A DNA stretch of 7,803 nucleotides from Comamonadaceae bacterium (GTDB lineage Bacteria > Pseudomonadota > Gammaproteobacteria > Burkholderiales > Burkholderiaceae_C): NCBI GenBank assembly GCA_947478935.1, contig CANJXV010000117.1:1-7803 (forward strand). The letters are read 5' to 3'. The position numbers were made by a program, and so were the translations under genes. Positions 1-6,856 of the stretch are shown piece by piece. Position 1 is the first letter of the stretch; every line of letters starts with the position of its first letter. The notes beneath the pieces are model-generated. The model was not told where the DNA came from. It saw only the letters and a program-made list of their open reading frames with translations, and made no database searches.

Positions 1-210
1 GCGGACCCGAAAAAAGTGCCTACCGCCAAGCGTTACGCGAGCCTGACTTTTGACAGCGCCATGCAGCAAAATCTGGGCATCATGGATGCAGCTGCTTTTG
101 CGCTTTGCCGCGACCAGAAATTGCCCATTAAAGTTTTTTCTATCTTCAAGCACGGCGCCCTCAAGCGCGTCGTTATGGGTGAAGACGAGGGTACGCTGGT
201 GCATGTTTGA
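1..210 (+). CDS. pyrH: UMP kinase (uridylate kinase), C-terminal fragment
   Basis: Only the last 69 codons are in the window, read in frame 1 from the first base to the TGA at 208-210. UMP kinase phosphorylates UMP to UDP in cytoplasmic pyrimidine synthesis; the bacterial enzyme is a hexamer of the amino-acid-kinase fold, unrelated to eukaryotic UMP/CMP kinases. The fragment begins with ADPKK, matching the family's TADP segment near the nucleotide site. It continues through MDAAAFALCRDQKLPIKVF and ends GALKRVVMGEDEGTLVHV, the typical PyrH C-terminus. The end is intact, so truncation is due only to the window edge. frr follows after 18 bases, the usual pyrH-frr pairing, so the two are probably co-transcribed. 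The identification is firm even though catalytic and allosteric N-terminal parts cannot be seen. Confidence 0.96.
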   Translation, partial: ADPKKVPTAKRYASLTFDSAMQQNLGIMDAAAFALCRDQKLPIKVFSIFKHGALKRVVMGEDEGTLVHV

Positions 211-228
211 AATTTTGGAGTGACGAGT

Positions 229-789
229 ATGACGATCGCAGACATCCGGGGCCATATGGAAGGCAAGATGGACCAGTCCATCGCCAATTTCAAAAATACC
301 CTGAACAAGGTGCGCACCGGGCGTGCTAACCCGGCTTTGCTCGACACGGTGCAAGTCGAGTACTACGGCTCCATGGTGCCGCTTAGCCAGGTGGCCAACC
401 TCAATTTGATTGATGCGCGTACGATCGGTATTCAGCCCTGGGAAAAGGGCATGGGTGCGAAGATTGAAAAAGCGATACGAGAAAGCGATCTGGGTTTGAA
501 CCCCGCTTCTATGGGCGACTTGATCCGCGTTCCCATGCCCATGATGACTGAGGAGCGCCGCAAGGAGCTCACCAAGGTAGTCCGCAGCGAAGGCGAGAAC
601 GCCAAAATTGCTATTCGCAATTTGCGCCGCGAAGCCAATGATGCGGTTAAAAAGTTGGAAAAAGATAAAGAGGTTTCCGAAGACGACCAAAAACGCTCCG
701 AGGCGGACATTCAGAAATTGACCGATCGCTACATCGCCGATGTCGACAAGTTAGTTGCCGCTAAAGAACAAGAAATCATGGCCGTTTAG
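229..789 (+). CDS. frr: Ribosome recycling factor
   Basis: Ribosome recycling factor works with EF-G in the cytoplasm to split the post-termination ribosome complex and free mRNA and tRNA. The 186-residue product matches the family's usual length of about 185. Visible family signatures are KVRTGRANPALLD (about residues 28-40), VEYYGSMVPLSQVANL, DARTIGIQPWEK, and the long helical stretch TEERRKELTKVVRSEGENAKIAIRNLRR, where the invariant arginines of the three-helix bundle lie. I chose the ATG at 229 because GGAG at 217-220 sits 8 bases upstream and because MTIADIR is the usual N-terminus. A GTG at 220, three codons earlier, is in frame but overlaps that Shine-Dalgarno. The gene lies 18 bases after pyrH and was probably co-transcribed with it. 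The usual downstream partner uppS is missing; cdsA starts 100 bases later. Confidence 0.97.
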   Translation: MTIADIRGHMEGKMDQSIANFKNTLNKVRTGRANPALLDTVQVEYYGSMVPLSQVANLNLIDARTIGIQPWEKGMGAKIEKAIRESDLGLNPASMGDLIRVPMPMMTEERRKELTKVVRSEGENAKIAIRNLRREANDAVKKLEKDKEVSEDDQKRSEADIQKLTDRYIADVDKLVAAKEQEIMAV

Positions 790-797
790 GCAGGCTG

Positions 798-896
798 ATG
801 ATTAGAAATAACGCGCTTTTAGAACAATTCTTCACGGCGCGGTTCCTGCGCATCGGGGTTCAACATGGCACCTTGTACCGCATGAACGCATGCTAA
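798..896 (+). CDS. Short ORF (32 codons) overlapping the cdsA start, unknown
   Basis: I do not recognise this ORF and it may not be a gene. It runs from ATG at 798 to TAA at 894-896 and would encode 32 residues, beginning MIRNNALLEQFFTARF and ending MNAC. Two AGG triplets (788-790 and 792-794) lie just upstream, the first at a good Shine-Dalgarno distance. Its stop overlaps the cdsA start by 7 bases in the arrangement ATGCTAA. cdsA itself has no evident Shine-Dalgarno, so translation of this frame could deliver ribosomes to it; that is inference. The peptide has no signal peptide, metal motif or likeness to UppS (no DGNGRWA or RTGGE), so it is not an obvious remnant of the gene usually found here. 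A chance ORF of this length is quite possible. Confidence 0.25.
   Translation: MIRNNALLEQFFTARFLRIGVQHGTLYRMNAC
837..851 (+). other. Small GC-rich hairpin in the frr-cdsA gap
   Basis: The sequence GCGCGG-TTC-CTGCGC can form a 6-bp stem (one G-U pair) closed by a three-base loop in the transcript. No run of T follows, so it does not look like an intrinsic terminator. It lies 38 bases upstream of the cdsA start and inside the short ORF at 798-896. It could affect mRNA stability or access to the cdsA start, but stems of this size arise often by chance at this base composition. Confidence 0.2.
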
Positions 897-1735
897 AACA
901 GCGCATCATTACCGCCGTGCTGCTATTAGCGGTGTTGATTCCCGCTGTAGGGGCTGATGACCCCTTGGCATTTGTCCTTTTAACCGCTTTGATGATAGGC
1001 GCAGCCGGCTGGGAGTGGGCGCGTTTATGTGCCTGGTCGCACTGGCCTGCGCGTGCCAGCGGCGTGGCGTGTGCCTTGTTCTGTTTGTTTTTCTGGCGTG
1101 AAGGCGGCACGGCTCAGGCGTGGCCTTGGCTGTGGTGGGCTGTCGGTTCTGCCTGGATTTTGATGGCTGCAAACCTTTTGCGCGGTGGCATGGAAGCGTG
1201 GCTTCGCGTGCCCGCGGCCATTCGCTGGCTCGCTGGTATGGTGGCCTTGTTTGCGGCCTGGGTGGCCCTGGTACAAGTGCGTGCAATGGGCATAAACTTT
1301 CTGTTTTCGGTGTTTGTGTTGGTCTGGGGTGCCGACGTGGCAGCCTATTTTTGTGGCCGACGGTGGGGGGGGCGCTTTGTTACACGCAAACTGGCCGCTT
1401 CGATCAGCCCCGGTAAAACCTGGGAAGGCGCTTTGGGCGGTTTGGTGGTGGTGATGGCTTTGGCATTTGCGTGGCGCGAGTGGGAGCCGCTGAGACCCTG
1501 GGGCGCCATAAGCCTTTACGGCCGACTCGGCGAGCAAGGCCCGGTTTTTATGGTGGTGTCAGTCGCATTTTTGGTGACCATGAGCGTTGCGGGCGATTTG
1601 CTCGAATCGCTTTTCAAACGTGCGGCCGGTGTGAAGGACAGCAGTCAGTTGTTGCCAGGGCATGGCGGCGTGCTCGACCGCATTGATGCCCTGCTACCGG
1701 TGCTGCCCTTAGTCATGTTGTTGTGTGTCCGTTAA
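890..1735 (+). CDS. cdsA: Phosphatidate cytidylyltransferase (CDP-diacylglycerol synthase)
   Basis: CdsA is an inner-membrane enzyme that joins CTP and phosphatidic acid to give CDP-diacylglycerol, the precursor of all major phospholipids. The 281-residue product has the family's length and is strongly hydrophobic, with roughly eight membrane segments, the first at about residues 6-22. The cytidylyltransferase motifs are present: KTWEG at residues 176-180 followed by ALGG, and the C-terminal signature from GD at 235-236 through FKR (242-244), KD (249-250), PGHGG (256-260) and DRID (263-266), whose acidic residues bind metal. The start ATG gives MLKQRIITA, typical of the family, but has no visible Shine-Dalgarno and overlaps a 32-codon ORF by 7 bases. 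In most relatives uppS lies directly upstream; here it does not. dxr follows after 24 bases, suggesting one transcript. Confidence 0.97.
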   Translation: MLKQRIITAVLLLAVLIPAVGADDPLAFVLLTALMIGAAGWEWARLCAWSHWPARASGVACALFCLFFWREGGTAQAWPWLWWAVGSAWILMAANLLRGGMEAWLRVPAAIRWLAGMVALFAAWVALVQVRAMGINFLFSVFVLVWGADVAAYFCGRRWGGRFVTRKLAASISPGKTWEGALGGLVVVMALAFAWREWEPLRPWGAISLYGRLGEQGPVFMVVSVAFLVTMSVAGDLLESLFKRAAGVKDSSQLLPGHGGVLDRIDALLPVLPLVMLLCVR

Positions 1736-1759
1736 AGGGGCTTGGGCATGGAGGCAGTG

Positions 1760-2944
1760 ATGCAAACCGTCAGTATTTTGGGCTCCACGGGCTCCATCGG
1801 GGTCAACACACTGGATGTGATTGCCCGGCAGCCTGATCGATACCGAGTATTTGCCCTGACCGCCCACAGCCGGGTTGACATCATGACCGCCCAATGTGTG
1901 CAATTTAAGCCGCGCTATGCGGTGATGGTACGTGCAGAAAATGCGCGCGAGCTCAAGCGTGCGCTGGCGGGTCTGGGTTTACCCACCGAAGTGCTGTCGG
2001 GCCCGCAAGCGTTGGACTGGGTGGCTGCGCATGAGGATGTCACAACCGTCATGGCGGCTATCGTGGGCGCGGCGGGTTTGGCCTCCTGCATTGCCGCTGC
2101 CTTGGCGGGTAAGCGCCTGCTGCTGGCCAACAAAGAGGCCTTGGTGGTTGGTGGCGCTTTCTTTATGGACGCTGTGCAGCGCGGCGGGGCCACACTGCTC
2201 CCGATTGACAGCGAGCATTCGGCAATTTTCCAGTCCTTGCCGGAAAACCCGCAGGCCTGGCCCCAAGTCATCGACAAAATCATCTTGACCGCGTCGGGCG
2301 GGCCGTTTCGCACCCGTGACCCGGCCACGCTAAGCCAGGTGACGCCGCAGGAGGCTTGCGCTCACCCCAATTGGGTGATGGGTCGAAAGATTTCTGTGGA
2401 CTCGGCCACCATGATGAACAAGGCGCTAGAGGTCATCGAGGCCAAGTTTTTGTTTGGCGTGGCTCCGCAAACCATCGAGGTCATCATTCATCCGCAAAGT
2501 GTCATCCATTCGATGGTGCAATTTGTCGACCATTCGGTCGTGGCCCAATTGGGCACGCCCGATATGCGTGGCCCTATCGCTTACGGTCTGGCTTGGCCCG
2601 GGCGCCATGTTTCAGGAGCCAGTGCCATCGACTTTTCGACCTTAGCTGGATTGACGTTTGAAACCTTTTCCCATCCAGGCCACCAGCAGCGTTTTGCAGG
2701 GCTGAAACTGGCTTGGGAGGCGCTTGACGCGGTACCCGGTACGACGGCGGTGCTTAACGCTGCCAATGAGGTGGCCGTAGCGGCCTTCTTAGCGAGTCAA
2801 ATCCGCTTTGACCAGATCCATGCGATCAACCTCGAGACTTTGGCGCGTTTTGTGCCTGCCGCTCCGGTTTCTCTGGAAGATCTTTTAGCCATCGACCAGG
2901 AAGCCCGTTCCAGGGCTGGTGCGCTGGTTTCCACTATGGGGTAA
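1760..2944 (+). CDS. dxr: 1-deoxy-D-xylulose 5-phosphate reductoisomerase
   Basis: Dxr rearranges and reduces DXP to 2-C-methyl-D-erythritol 4-phosphate with NADPH and a divalent metal, the first committed step of the MEP isoprenoid pathway. The 394-residue protein has the full domain set: the NADPH-binding loop LGSTGSIG at residues 7-14, ANKEALV around K125, the metal ligands D150 and E152 in PIDSEHSAIFQ, ASGGPF at 178-183, and the catalytic stretch HPNWVMGRKISVDSATMMNK with N220, K221 and E224. I chose ATG 1760 because GGAGG at 1750-1754 is 5 bases upstream and because MQTVSILGSTG matches the family N-terminus. The ATG at 1748 (398 residues) also has a purine-rich AAGGGG 7 bases upstream and cannot be excluded. 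The stop is at 2942-2944. rseP, the usual next gene, is absent; bamA follows after 90 bases. Confidence 0.97.
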   Translation: MQTVSILGSTGSIGVNTLDVIARQPDRYRVFALTAHSRVDIMTAQCVQFKPRYAVMVRAENARELKRALAGLGLPTEVLSGPQALDWVAAHEDVTTVMAAIVGAAGLASCIAAALAGKRLLLANKEALVVGGAFFMDAVQRGGATLLPIDSEHSAIFQSLPENPQAWPQVIDKIILTASGGPFRTRDPATLSQVTPQEACAHPNWVMGRKISVDSATMMNKALEVIEAKFLFGVAPQTIEVIIHPQSVIHSMVQFVDHSVVAQLGTPDMRGPIAYGLAWPGRHVSGASAIDFSTLAGLTFETFSHPGHQQRFAGLKLAWEALDAVPGTTAVLNAANEVAVAAFLASQIRFDQIHAINLETLARFVPAAPVSLEDLLAIDQEARSRAGALVSTMG

Positions 2945-2970
2945 GTTATCTGAGGCCGTTATGATGGCGC

Positions 2971-3000
2971 TTGACGCTACTTGCCGCTGAGGCCTATTTT
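2971..3000 (+). promoter_or_regulatory. Candidate sigma70-type promoter for the bamA-skp-lpxD-fabZ-lpxA run
   Basis: TTGACG at 2971-2976 matches the -35 consensus at five of six bases, and TATTTT at 2995-3000 matches the -10 at four of six, with an 18-base spacer. Transcription would begin near 3007, leaving a leader of about 28 bases before the bamA ATG at 3035. This is the largest break in the downstream half of the cluster and the natural place for a promoter. No convincing sigmaE-type pair (GGAACTT with TCTGA) was seen, although bamA is often in that regulon in other proteobacteria. The call rests on pattern matching alone. Confidence 0.35.
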
Positions 3001-3034
3001 GGGCTCTTCGCAGCACACCGCACTTTCTCTCACT

Positions 3035-5332
3035 ATGCAATACCCATTCGCGCCCCTTTTACGTACTTTCTCCCTTCTGGTTCTCGCCTTGTCTGCCCAA
3101 GTGGCCATGGCGCTTACGCCTTTTGTCATCCAGGATATTCGGGTAGAAGGTTTGCAGCGCGTGGAAGCTGGGACGGTATTTGCGTCTTTACCTGTGCGCG
3201 TTGGCGACAACTATTCGGATGACATGGCCTCGGCTTCCATCAAAGCCTTGTTCGGGCTGGGTTTGTTTAACGATGTGCGCATTAGCGTTGACGGTGCGGT
3301 GCTGATGGTGATTGTGGCCGAGCGGCCCATCGTCGGATCTGTGACTTTTACGGGCACCAAAGAGTTCGATAAAGAGGTGCTGGTCAAGGTCCTCAAAGAC
3401 ATCGGCCTGTCGGAAGGGCGTCCCTTTGATAAGGCCTTAGCGGACAAGGCTGAGCAGGAACTTAAACGCCAGTACATCAACCGCAGCATGTATGCCGCTG
3501 AAATGGTGACCACGGTAACACCTGTTGAGGGTAACCGCGTTAATTTGAGCTTTGCCGTCAGTGAAGGGGATACTGCCAAGATTAAGTCCATCAAAATTAT
3601 TGGTGCGCAGGCATTTTCCGAAAGCACTTTGCTAGGCTTGTTTGATTCGGATACCGGTGGCTGGCTGAGCTGGTACACCAAGTCCGATCGCTACGCCCGG
3701 CCCAAGCTCAACACCGACATCGAGTCACTGCGCTCTTATTACCTGTCGCGCGGTTACTTGGAGTTCACCGTGGACTCGACCCAGGTCACCATCGCACCTA
3801 ACAAGCAGGACATTGGCATCACCATCAACGTTACCGAAGGCGAACGTTTCGTTGTCTCCAAAGTGAGTTTGGTGGGAAATTATTTGGAGAAAGACGCGCA
3901 GTTCCAGGCCTTGGTTTCCATCCGACCCGGCGAGCCCTATAACGTTAACGAAATGGCGCAGACGACCAGAGCATTTGCCGATTTTTATGCCAACTTCGGG
4001 TACGCCTTTGCGCAAGTGGAAGCGCAGCCCACGATTGATCGCAGTACCAACCGGGTGGAGATCACGCTTAAAGCGGACCCCTCGCGCAGGGTTTACGTGC
4101 GTCGTATCAATATCGCCGGGAATGACACGACGCGCGACGAAGTGGTGCGCCGCGAGTTCCGCCAAATGGAGTCGGCCTGGTATGACGGTGAAAAAATCCG
4201 TGCTTCGCGCAGCCGCGTGGACCGCCTGGGCTACTTCAAGGAGGTGAGTTTGGATACGGTGGAGGTGCCCGGCTTCCCTGATCAGGCGGATTTGCTCGTA
4301 ACGGTGGTCGAAAAACCGACCGGCAGCCTATCGCTGGGTGCGGGTTATTCCAGTGCGGATGGTCTTGGCCTAAGTCTTGGCTTCAAACAGGATAACGCTT
4401 TTGGTTCTGGAAACTCCGTCGGTATTGAAGTCAATACCAGCAAGCTCAATACGACTTATGTGTTTAGCACAAGCGATCCCTATTTCACCCAGGACGGCGT
4501 TTCCCGCAGCTTTGACTTGTATTACCGAACCACGCGGCCCTATGCGGACGTTAATAGCTACGCGTTGAGGAACGTTGGTACCACCCTGCGCTTTGGAGTT
4601 CCCTTCTCTGAAACGGATATGGTGTATTTGGGTGCCGGCTACGACCTTACGACGATTGAACCCGGGACTCTACTTCCACAAGCGTTTGTAGATTTCGCCA
4701 ACATCTTTGGCTACACCGCGTCGGCGGTCCCCCTGACGGTAGGCTGGGGTCGCGACACCCGTGACAGCGGCCTGGTTCCCAGCAGCGGTCGCTTACTCAA
4801 AGCAAATGCGGAGTGGAGTGTGGCGGGTGACTTGAGGTATTTGCGCGGCACCACGCAGGCGCAACAGTTTTTTGCGATCAATAAGCGAGTGACGCTTGGC
4901 TTTAATGGAGAACTGTCGCTGGGCACGCCAACCAATGGACAAACCTATCCTTTGTTTAAAAATTACAGCTCTGGCGGCATCGGTTCGGTTCGGGGCTTTG
5001 AGCCGGGCAGTTTGACCACTGGCCCACAGCGCGCGCAGGGTGTTGTTGCTACCGGCGGTACCAAAAAATTGACTTTTAATGCTGAGGTGCTATCCCCACT
5101 TCCTGGCGGCGGCAATGACCGGACCTTGCGTATGTATGCCTTTTTCGATGCCGGCGGTCTGTATGGTCCGGATGAAAGCATAGCGCTGGGAGATTTACGC
5201 TCTTCTGCGGGTATCGGCATCAGTTGGATTTCGCCGGTAGGGCCATTGCGCCTAGCCTATGCCAAACCTATCACCCAGTTTGATAACGATAAAATCCAGT
5301 CCCTTCAATTCACAATTGGAACCACCTTCTGA
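3035..5332 (+). CDS. bamA: Outer membrane protein assembly factor BamA
   Basis: BamA is the Omp85-family core of the BAM complex, which folds and inserts beta-barrel proteins into the outer membrane. The 765-residue product starts with a signal peptide (hydrophobic core about 8-21, cleavage likely after AMA at 24-26). Five POTRA domains follow at roughly 29-98, 99-179, 180-272, 273-350 and 351-430, and the rest forms the 16-strand barrel. The loop-6 motif VRGF lies at residues 652-655, and the chain ends in phenylalanine (TIGTTF), as expected for a beta-signal. The ATG at 3035 is chosen because it puts the signal peptide at the N-terminus; a TTG at 2981 in frame would add 18 residues ahead of it. 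The region before the ATG is pyrimidine-rich with no clear Shine-Dalgarno. Its stop overlaps the skp start by one base (TGATG), suggesting coupled translation with its chaperone. Confidence 0.97.
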   Translation: MQYPFAPLLRTFSLLVLALSAQVAMALTPFVIQDIRVEGLQRVEAGTVFASLPVRVGDNYSDDMASASIKALFGLGLFNDVRISVDGAVLMVIVAERPIVGSVTFTGTKEFDKEVLVKVLKDIGLSEGRPFDKALADKAEQELKRQYINRSMYAAEMVTTVTPVEGNRVNLSFAVSEGDTAKIKSIKIIGAQAFSESTLLGLFDSDTGGWLSWYTKSDRYARPKLNTDIESLRSYYLSRGYLEFTVDSTQVTIAPNKQDIGITINVTEGERFVVSKVSLVGNYLEKDAQFQALVSIRPGEPYNVNEMAQTTRAFADFYANFGYAFAQVEAQPTIDRSTNRVEITLKADPSRRVYVRRINIAGNDTTRDEVVRREFRQMESAWYDGEKIRASRSRVDRLGYFKEVSLDTVEVPGFPDQADLLVTVVEKPTGSLSLGAGYSSADGLGLSLGFKQDNAFGSGNSVGIEVNTSKLNTTYVFSTSDPYFTQDGVSRSFDLYYRTTRPYADVNSYALRNVGTTLRFGVPFSETDMVYLGAGYDLTTIEPGTLLPQAFVDFANIFGYTASAVPLTVGWGRDTRDSGLVPSSGRLLKANAEWSVAGDLRYLRGTTQAQQFFAINKRVTLGFNGELSLGTPTNGQTYPLFKNYSSGGIGSVRGFEPGSLTTGPQRAQGVVATGGTKKLTFNAEVLSPLPGGGNDRTLRMYAFFDAGGLYGPDESIALGDLRSSAGIGISWISPVGPLRLAYAKPITQFDNDKIQSLQFTIGTTF

Positions 5333-5844
5333 TGAAACTGCTCAATCAAATTGCTGTTTTTGCGCTTAGCGCCGCTGGGGTTTTATCCTCTGCATTTGCG
5401 CAGGAGTCCCGCATCGCTTATATCAATACCCAACGCATTACGACCGAGTCTGCGATTGCAAAAGCGGCACAGTCTAAATTGGAGCAGGAGTTCTCCAAGC
5501 GTGGTAAAGAAATGGCCGATTTGCAGGCGGCCTTAAAAACCTTTAGTGAAAAGTTTGACCGTGATGCACCGACTATGACCGAGTCGCAGCGTGTGGCCCG
5601 CCAAAAAGAAGGCGCGGAGCTAAACCGCGATTTGCAGCGCAAGCAGCGCGAGTACCAAGAAGACCTCAATGGCCGGCGCAATGAAGAGTTGCAGCAAGTG
5701 TTGGAGAAGGCAAATAAAGCAGTGCGCAAAGTCGCCGATGATGAAAAATACGATTTAGTGGTGCAAGAAGTCGTCTATAGCAACGGGCGTCATGACATTA
5801 CGGACAAAGTGCTCAAGCTCTTAAATGCTTCGAGCGGCAAGTAA
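5332..5844 (+). CDS. skp: Periplasmic chaperone Skp/OmpH
   Basis: Skp is a trimeric periplasmic chaperone that holds unfolded outer-membrane proteins on their way to BamA. The 170-residue product is close to the family's 160-170. It has a signal peptide (KLLNQ, then a hydrophobic stretch from about residue 7) with likely cleavage after AFA at 21-23. The mature part starts QESRIAYINTQRI, the typical first beta strand. A long charged helical region at about residues 40-140, rich in K, E, Q and R, would form the coiled-coil tentacles. The C-terminal strand segment DLVVQEVVYSNGRHDITDKVLKLLN closes the body domain. The start overlaps the bamA stop by one base and has no strong Shine-Dalgarno, so coupling to bamA is likely. 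Its 3' end may overlap lpxD by 20 bases, depending on the lpxD start. Confidence 0.95.
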   Translation: MKLLNQIAVFALSAAGVLSSAFAQESRIAYINTQRITTESAIAKAAQSKLEQEFSKRGKEMADLQAALKTFSEKFDRDAPTMTESQRVARQKEGAELNRDLQRKQREYQEDLNGRRNEELQQVLEKANKAVRKVADDEKYDLVVQEVVYSNGRHDITDKVLKLLNASSGK

Positions 5845-6856
5845 GCTGCGTTGCGCGACTTTCGTGCCTGATATTCGCCTGCACGATATCCTTGCCGCCC
5901 TCGGTGGTGAGCTGCACGGCGACGGTAATACGCAGATTGATGGCTTGGCCCCGCTGGATAGTGCTGGCCCGGGAGAGATTAGTTTTGTCAGCCATCCCAA
6001 ATACCGCCAAGCACTTGCGACCTGCCGTGCGTCCTGCGTTATCGTTCCCCCCGATTTGAAAGAGACAGCGCTCCCGCGTGGAGCCTTTATTGTTTCTGAG
6101 GCGCCCTATCTCTATTTCGCGCGCCTGACCCAATGGTGGCGCAAGACGATGGATGTTCAGCACGACCCGTCGGGCGTTCACGCCGGCATCCACCCCAGTG
6201 CGGTGGTCGATGCTTTGGCCCAGGTGCATCCAACTGCCACTGTCGGCCCTTTGTGCGTGGTCGAGCGGGGCGCGCGCATTGGCGCCCATACGCAATTGCG
6301 CTCCAGAGTAACGGTAGGTGAGGATTGCGTCATCGGCCAACGTTGCCTTTTCCATTCCGGCGTCGTCATCGGCGCGGACGGTTTTGGTTTTGCCCCGGAC
6401 GGCGATCGCTGGGAAAAAATTGAGCAGTTAGGCGCGGTATGCATCGGTGACGATGTGGAAATCGGTGCAAATACCTGTGTGGACCGCGGCGCCTTGCGAG
6501 ACACCATCATCGAAGATGGAGTGAAGCTGGACAACCTGATACAGGTCGGGCATAACGTGCGGATCGGACGCAACACGGCCATTGCCGGATGCGCCGGTAT
6601 TGCAGGCAGTGCCGTTATCGGCCCTCAATGTACGATTGGTGGTGGGGCCATTGTGCTGGGGCATTTGGAAATCGCCGCCCATGTGCATATTTCTGCCGGT
6701 ACCCTGGTCAGCAAATCGATTCACAAACCGGGGCATTACACCGGCATTTTCCCGCTCGATGAAAATGCCAATTGGGAGCGCAATGCCGCCTCGCTAAAGC
6801 AGTTGAATAGCTTGCGCGAGCGCATCAAACAACTCGAAAGTGACATCAAAAAATGA
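5825..6856 (+). CDS. lpxD: UDP-3-O-(3-hydroxyacyl)glucosamine N-acyltransferase
   Basis: LpxD adds the second (N-linked) 3-hydroxyacyl chain from acyl-ACP to UDP-3-O-acylglucosamine, the third step of lipid A synthesis, in the cytoplasm. Numbering from ATG 5825 (343 residues): the N-terminal uridine-binding domain is at about 20-115, including FVSHPKYRQAL; the left-handed beta-helix of hexapeptide repeats runs from about 118 to 300; the catalytic histidine is H243 in LIQVGHNVRIG; and a C-terminal helix (SLKQLNSLRERIKQLE) ends the protein. The start is uncertain. ATG 5825 overlaps skp by 20 bases and gives a 13-residue extension not usual in the family, whereas GTG 5864 (330 residues) begins VPDIRLHDIL, closer to typical LpxD. 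Neither has a clear Shine-Dalgarno. The stop overlaps the fabZ start as ATGA, pointing to a shared transcript. Confidence 0.95.
   Translation: MLRAASKLRCATFVPDIRLHDILAALGGELHGDGNTQIDGLAPLDSAGPGEISFVSHPKYRQALATCRASCVIVPPDLKETALPRGAFIVSEAPYLYFARLTQWWRKTMDVQHDPSGVHAGIHPSAVVDALAQVHPTATVGPLCVVERGARIGAHTQLRSRVTVGEDCVIGQRCLFHSGVVIGADGFGFAPDGDRWEKIEQLGAVCIGDDVEIGANTCVDRGALRDTIIEDGVKLDNLIQVGHNVRIGRNTAIAGCAGIAGSAVIGPQCTIGGGAIVLGHLEIAAHVHISAGTLVSKSIHKPGHYTGIFPLDENANWERNAASLKQLNSLRERIKQLESDIKK

Noticed and set aside
857..863. GGTTCAA, resembling a tRNA T-loop
   Set aside because: The flanking bases do not form a T-stem, and no acceptor, D or anticodon arms can be drawn in the 100-base gap.
837..864. Hairpin considered as a terminator between frr and cdsA
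   Set aside because: There is no T-rich tract after the stem, and a terminator here would cut an otherwise continuous gene run.
1025..1537. Minus-strand ORF (170 codons) opposite cdsA
   Set aside because: It is an antisense shadow of a membrane-protein gene; the product is low-complexity P, H, Q and R-rich sequence with no domain.
2971..3034. Frame reading LTLLAAEAYFGLFAAH, loosely like the hydrophobic N-terminus of RseP
   Set aside because: The likeness is only to short hydrophobic residues. The zinc motif HExxH is absent and the frame then runs into bamA's alternate frame, so it cannot be claimed as an rseP remnant.
5813..6355. Minus-strand ORF (180 codons) opposite the skp end and lpxD
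   Set aside because: It is fully antisense to a certain gene, with no recognisable motif and no plausible ribosome site.
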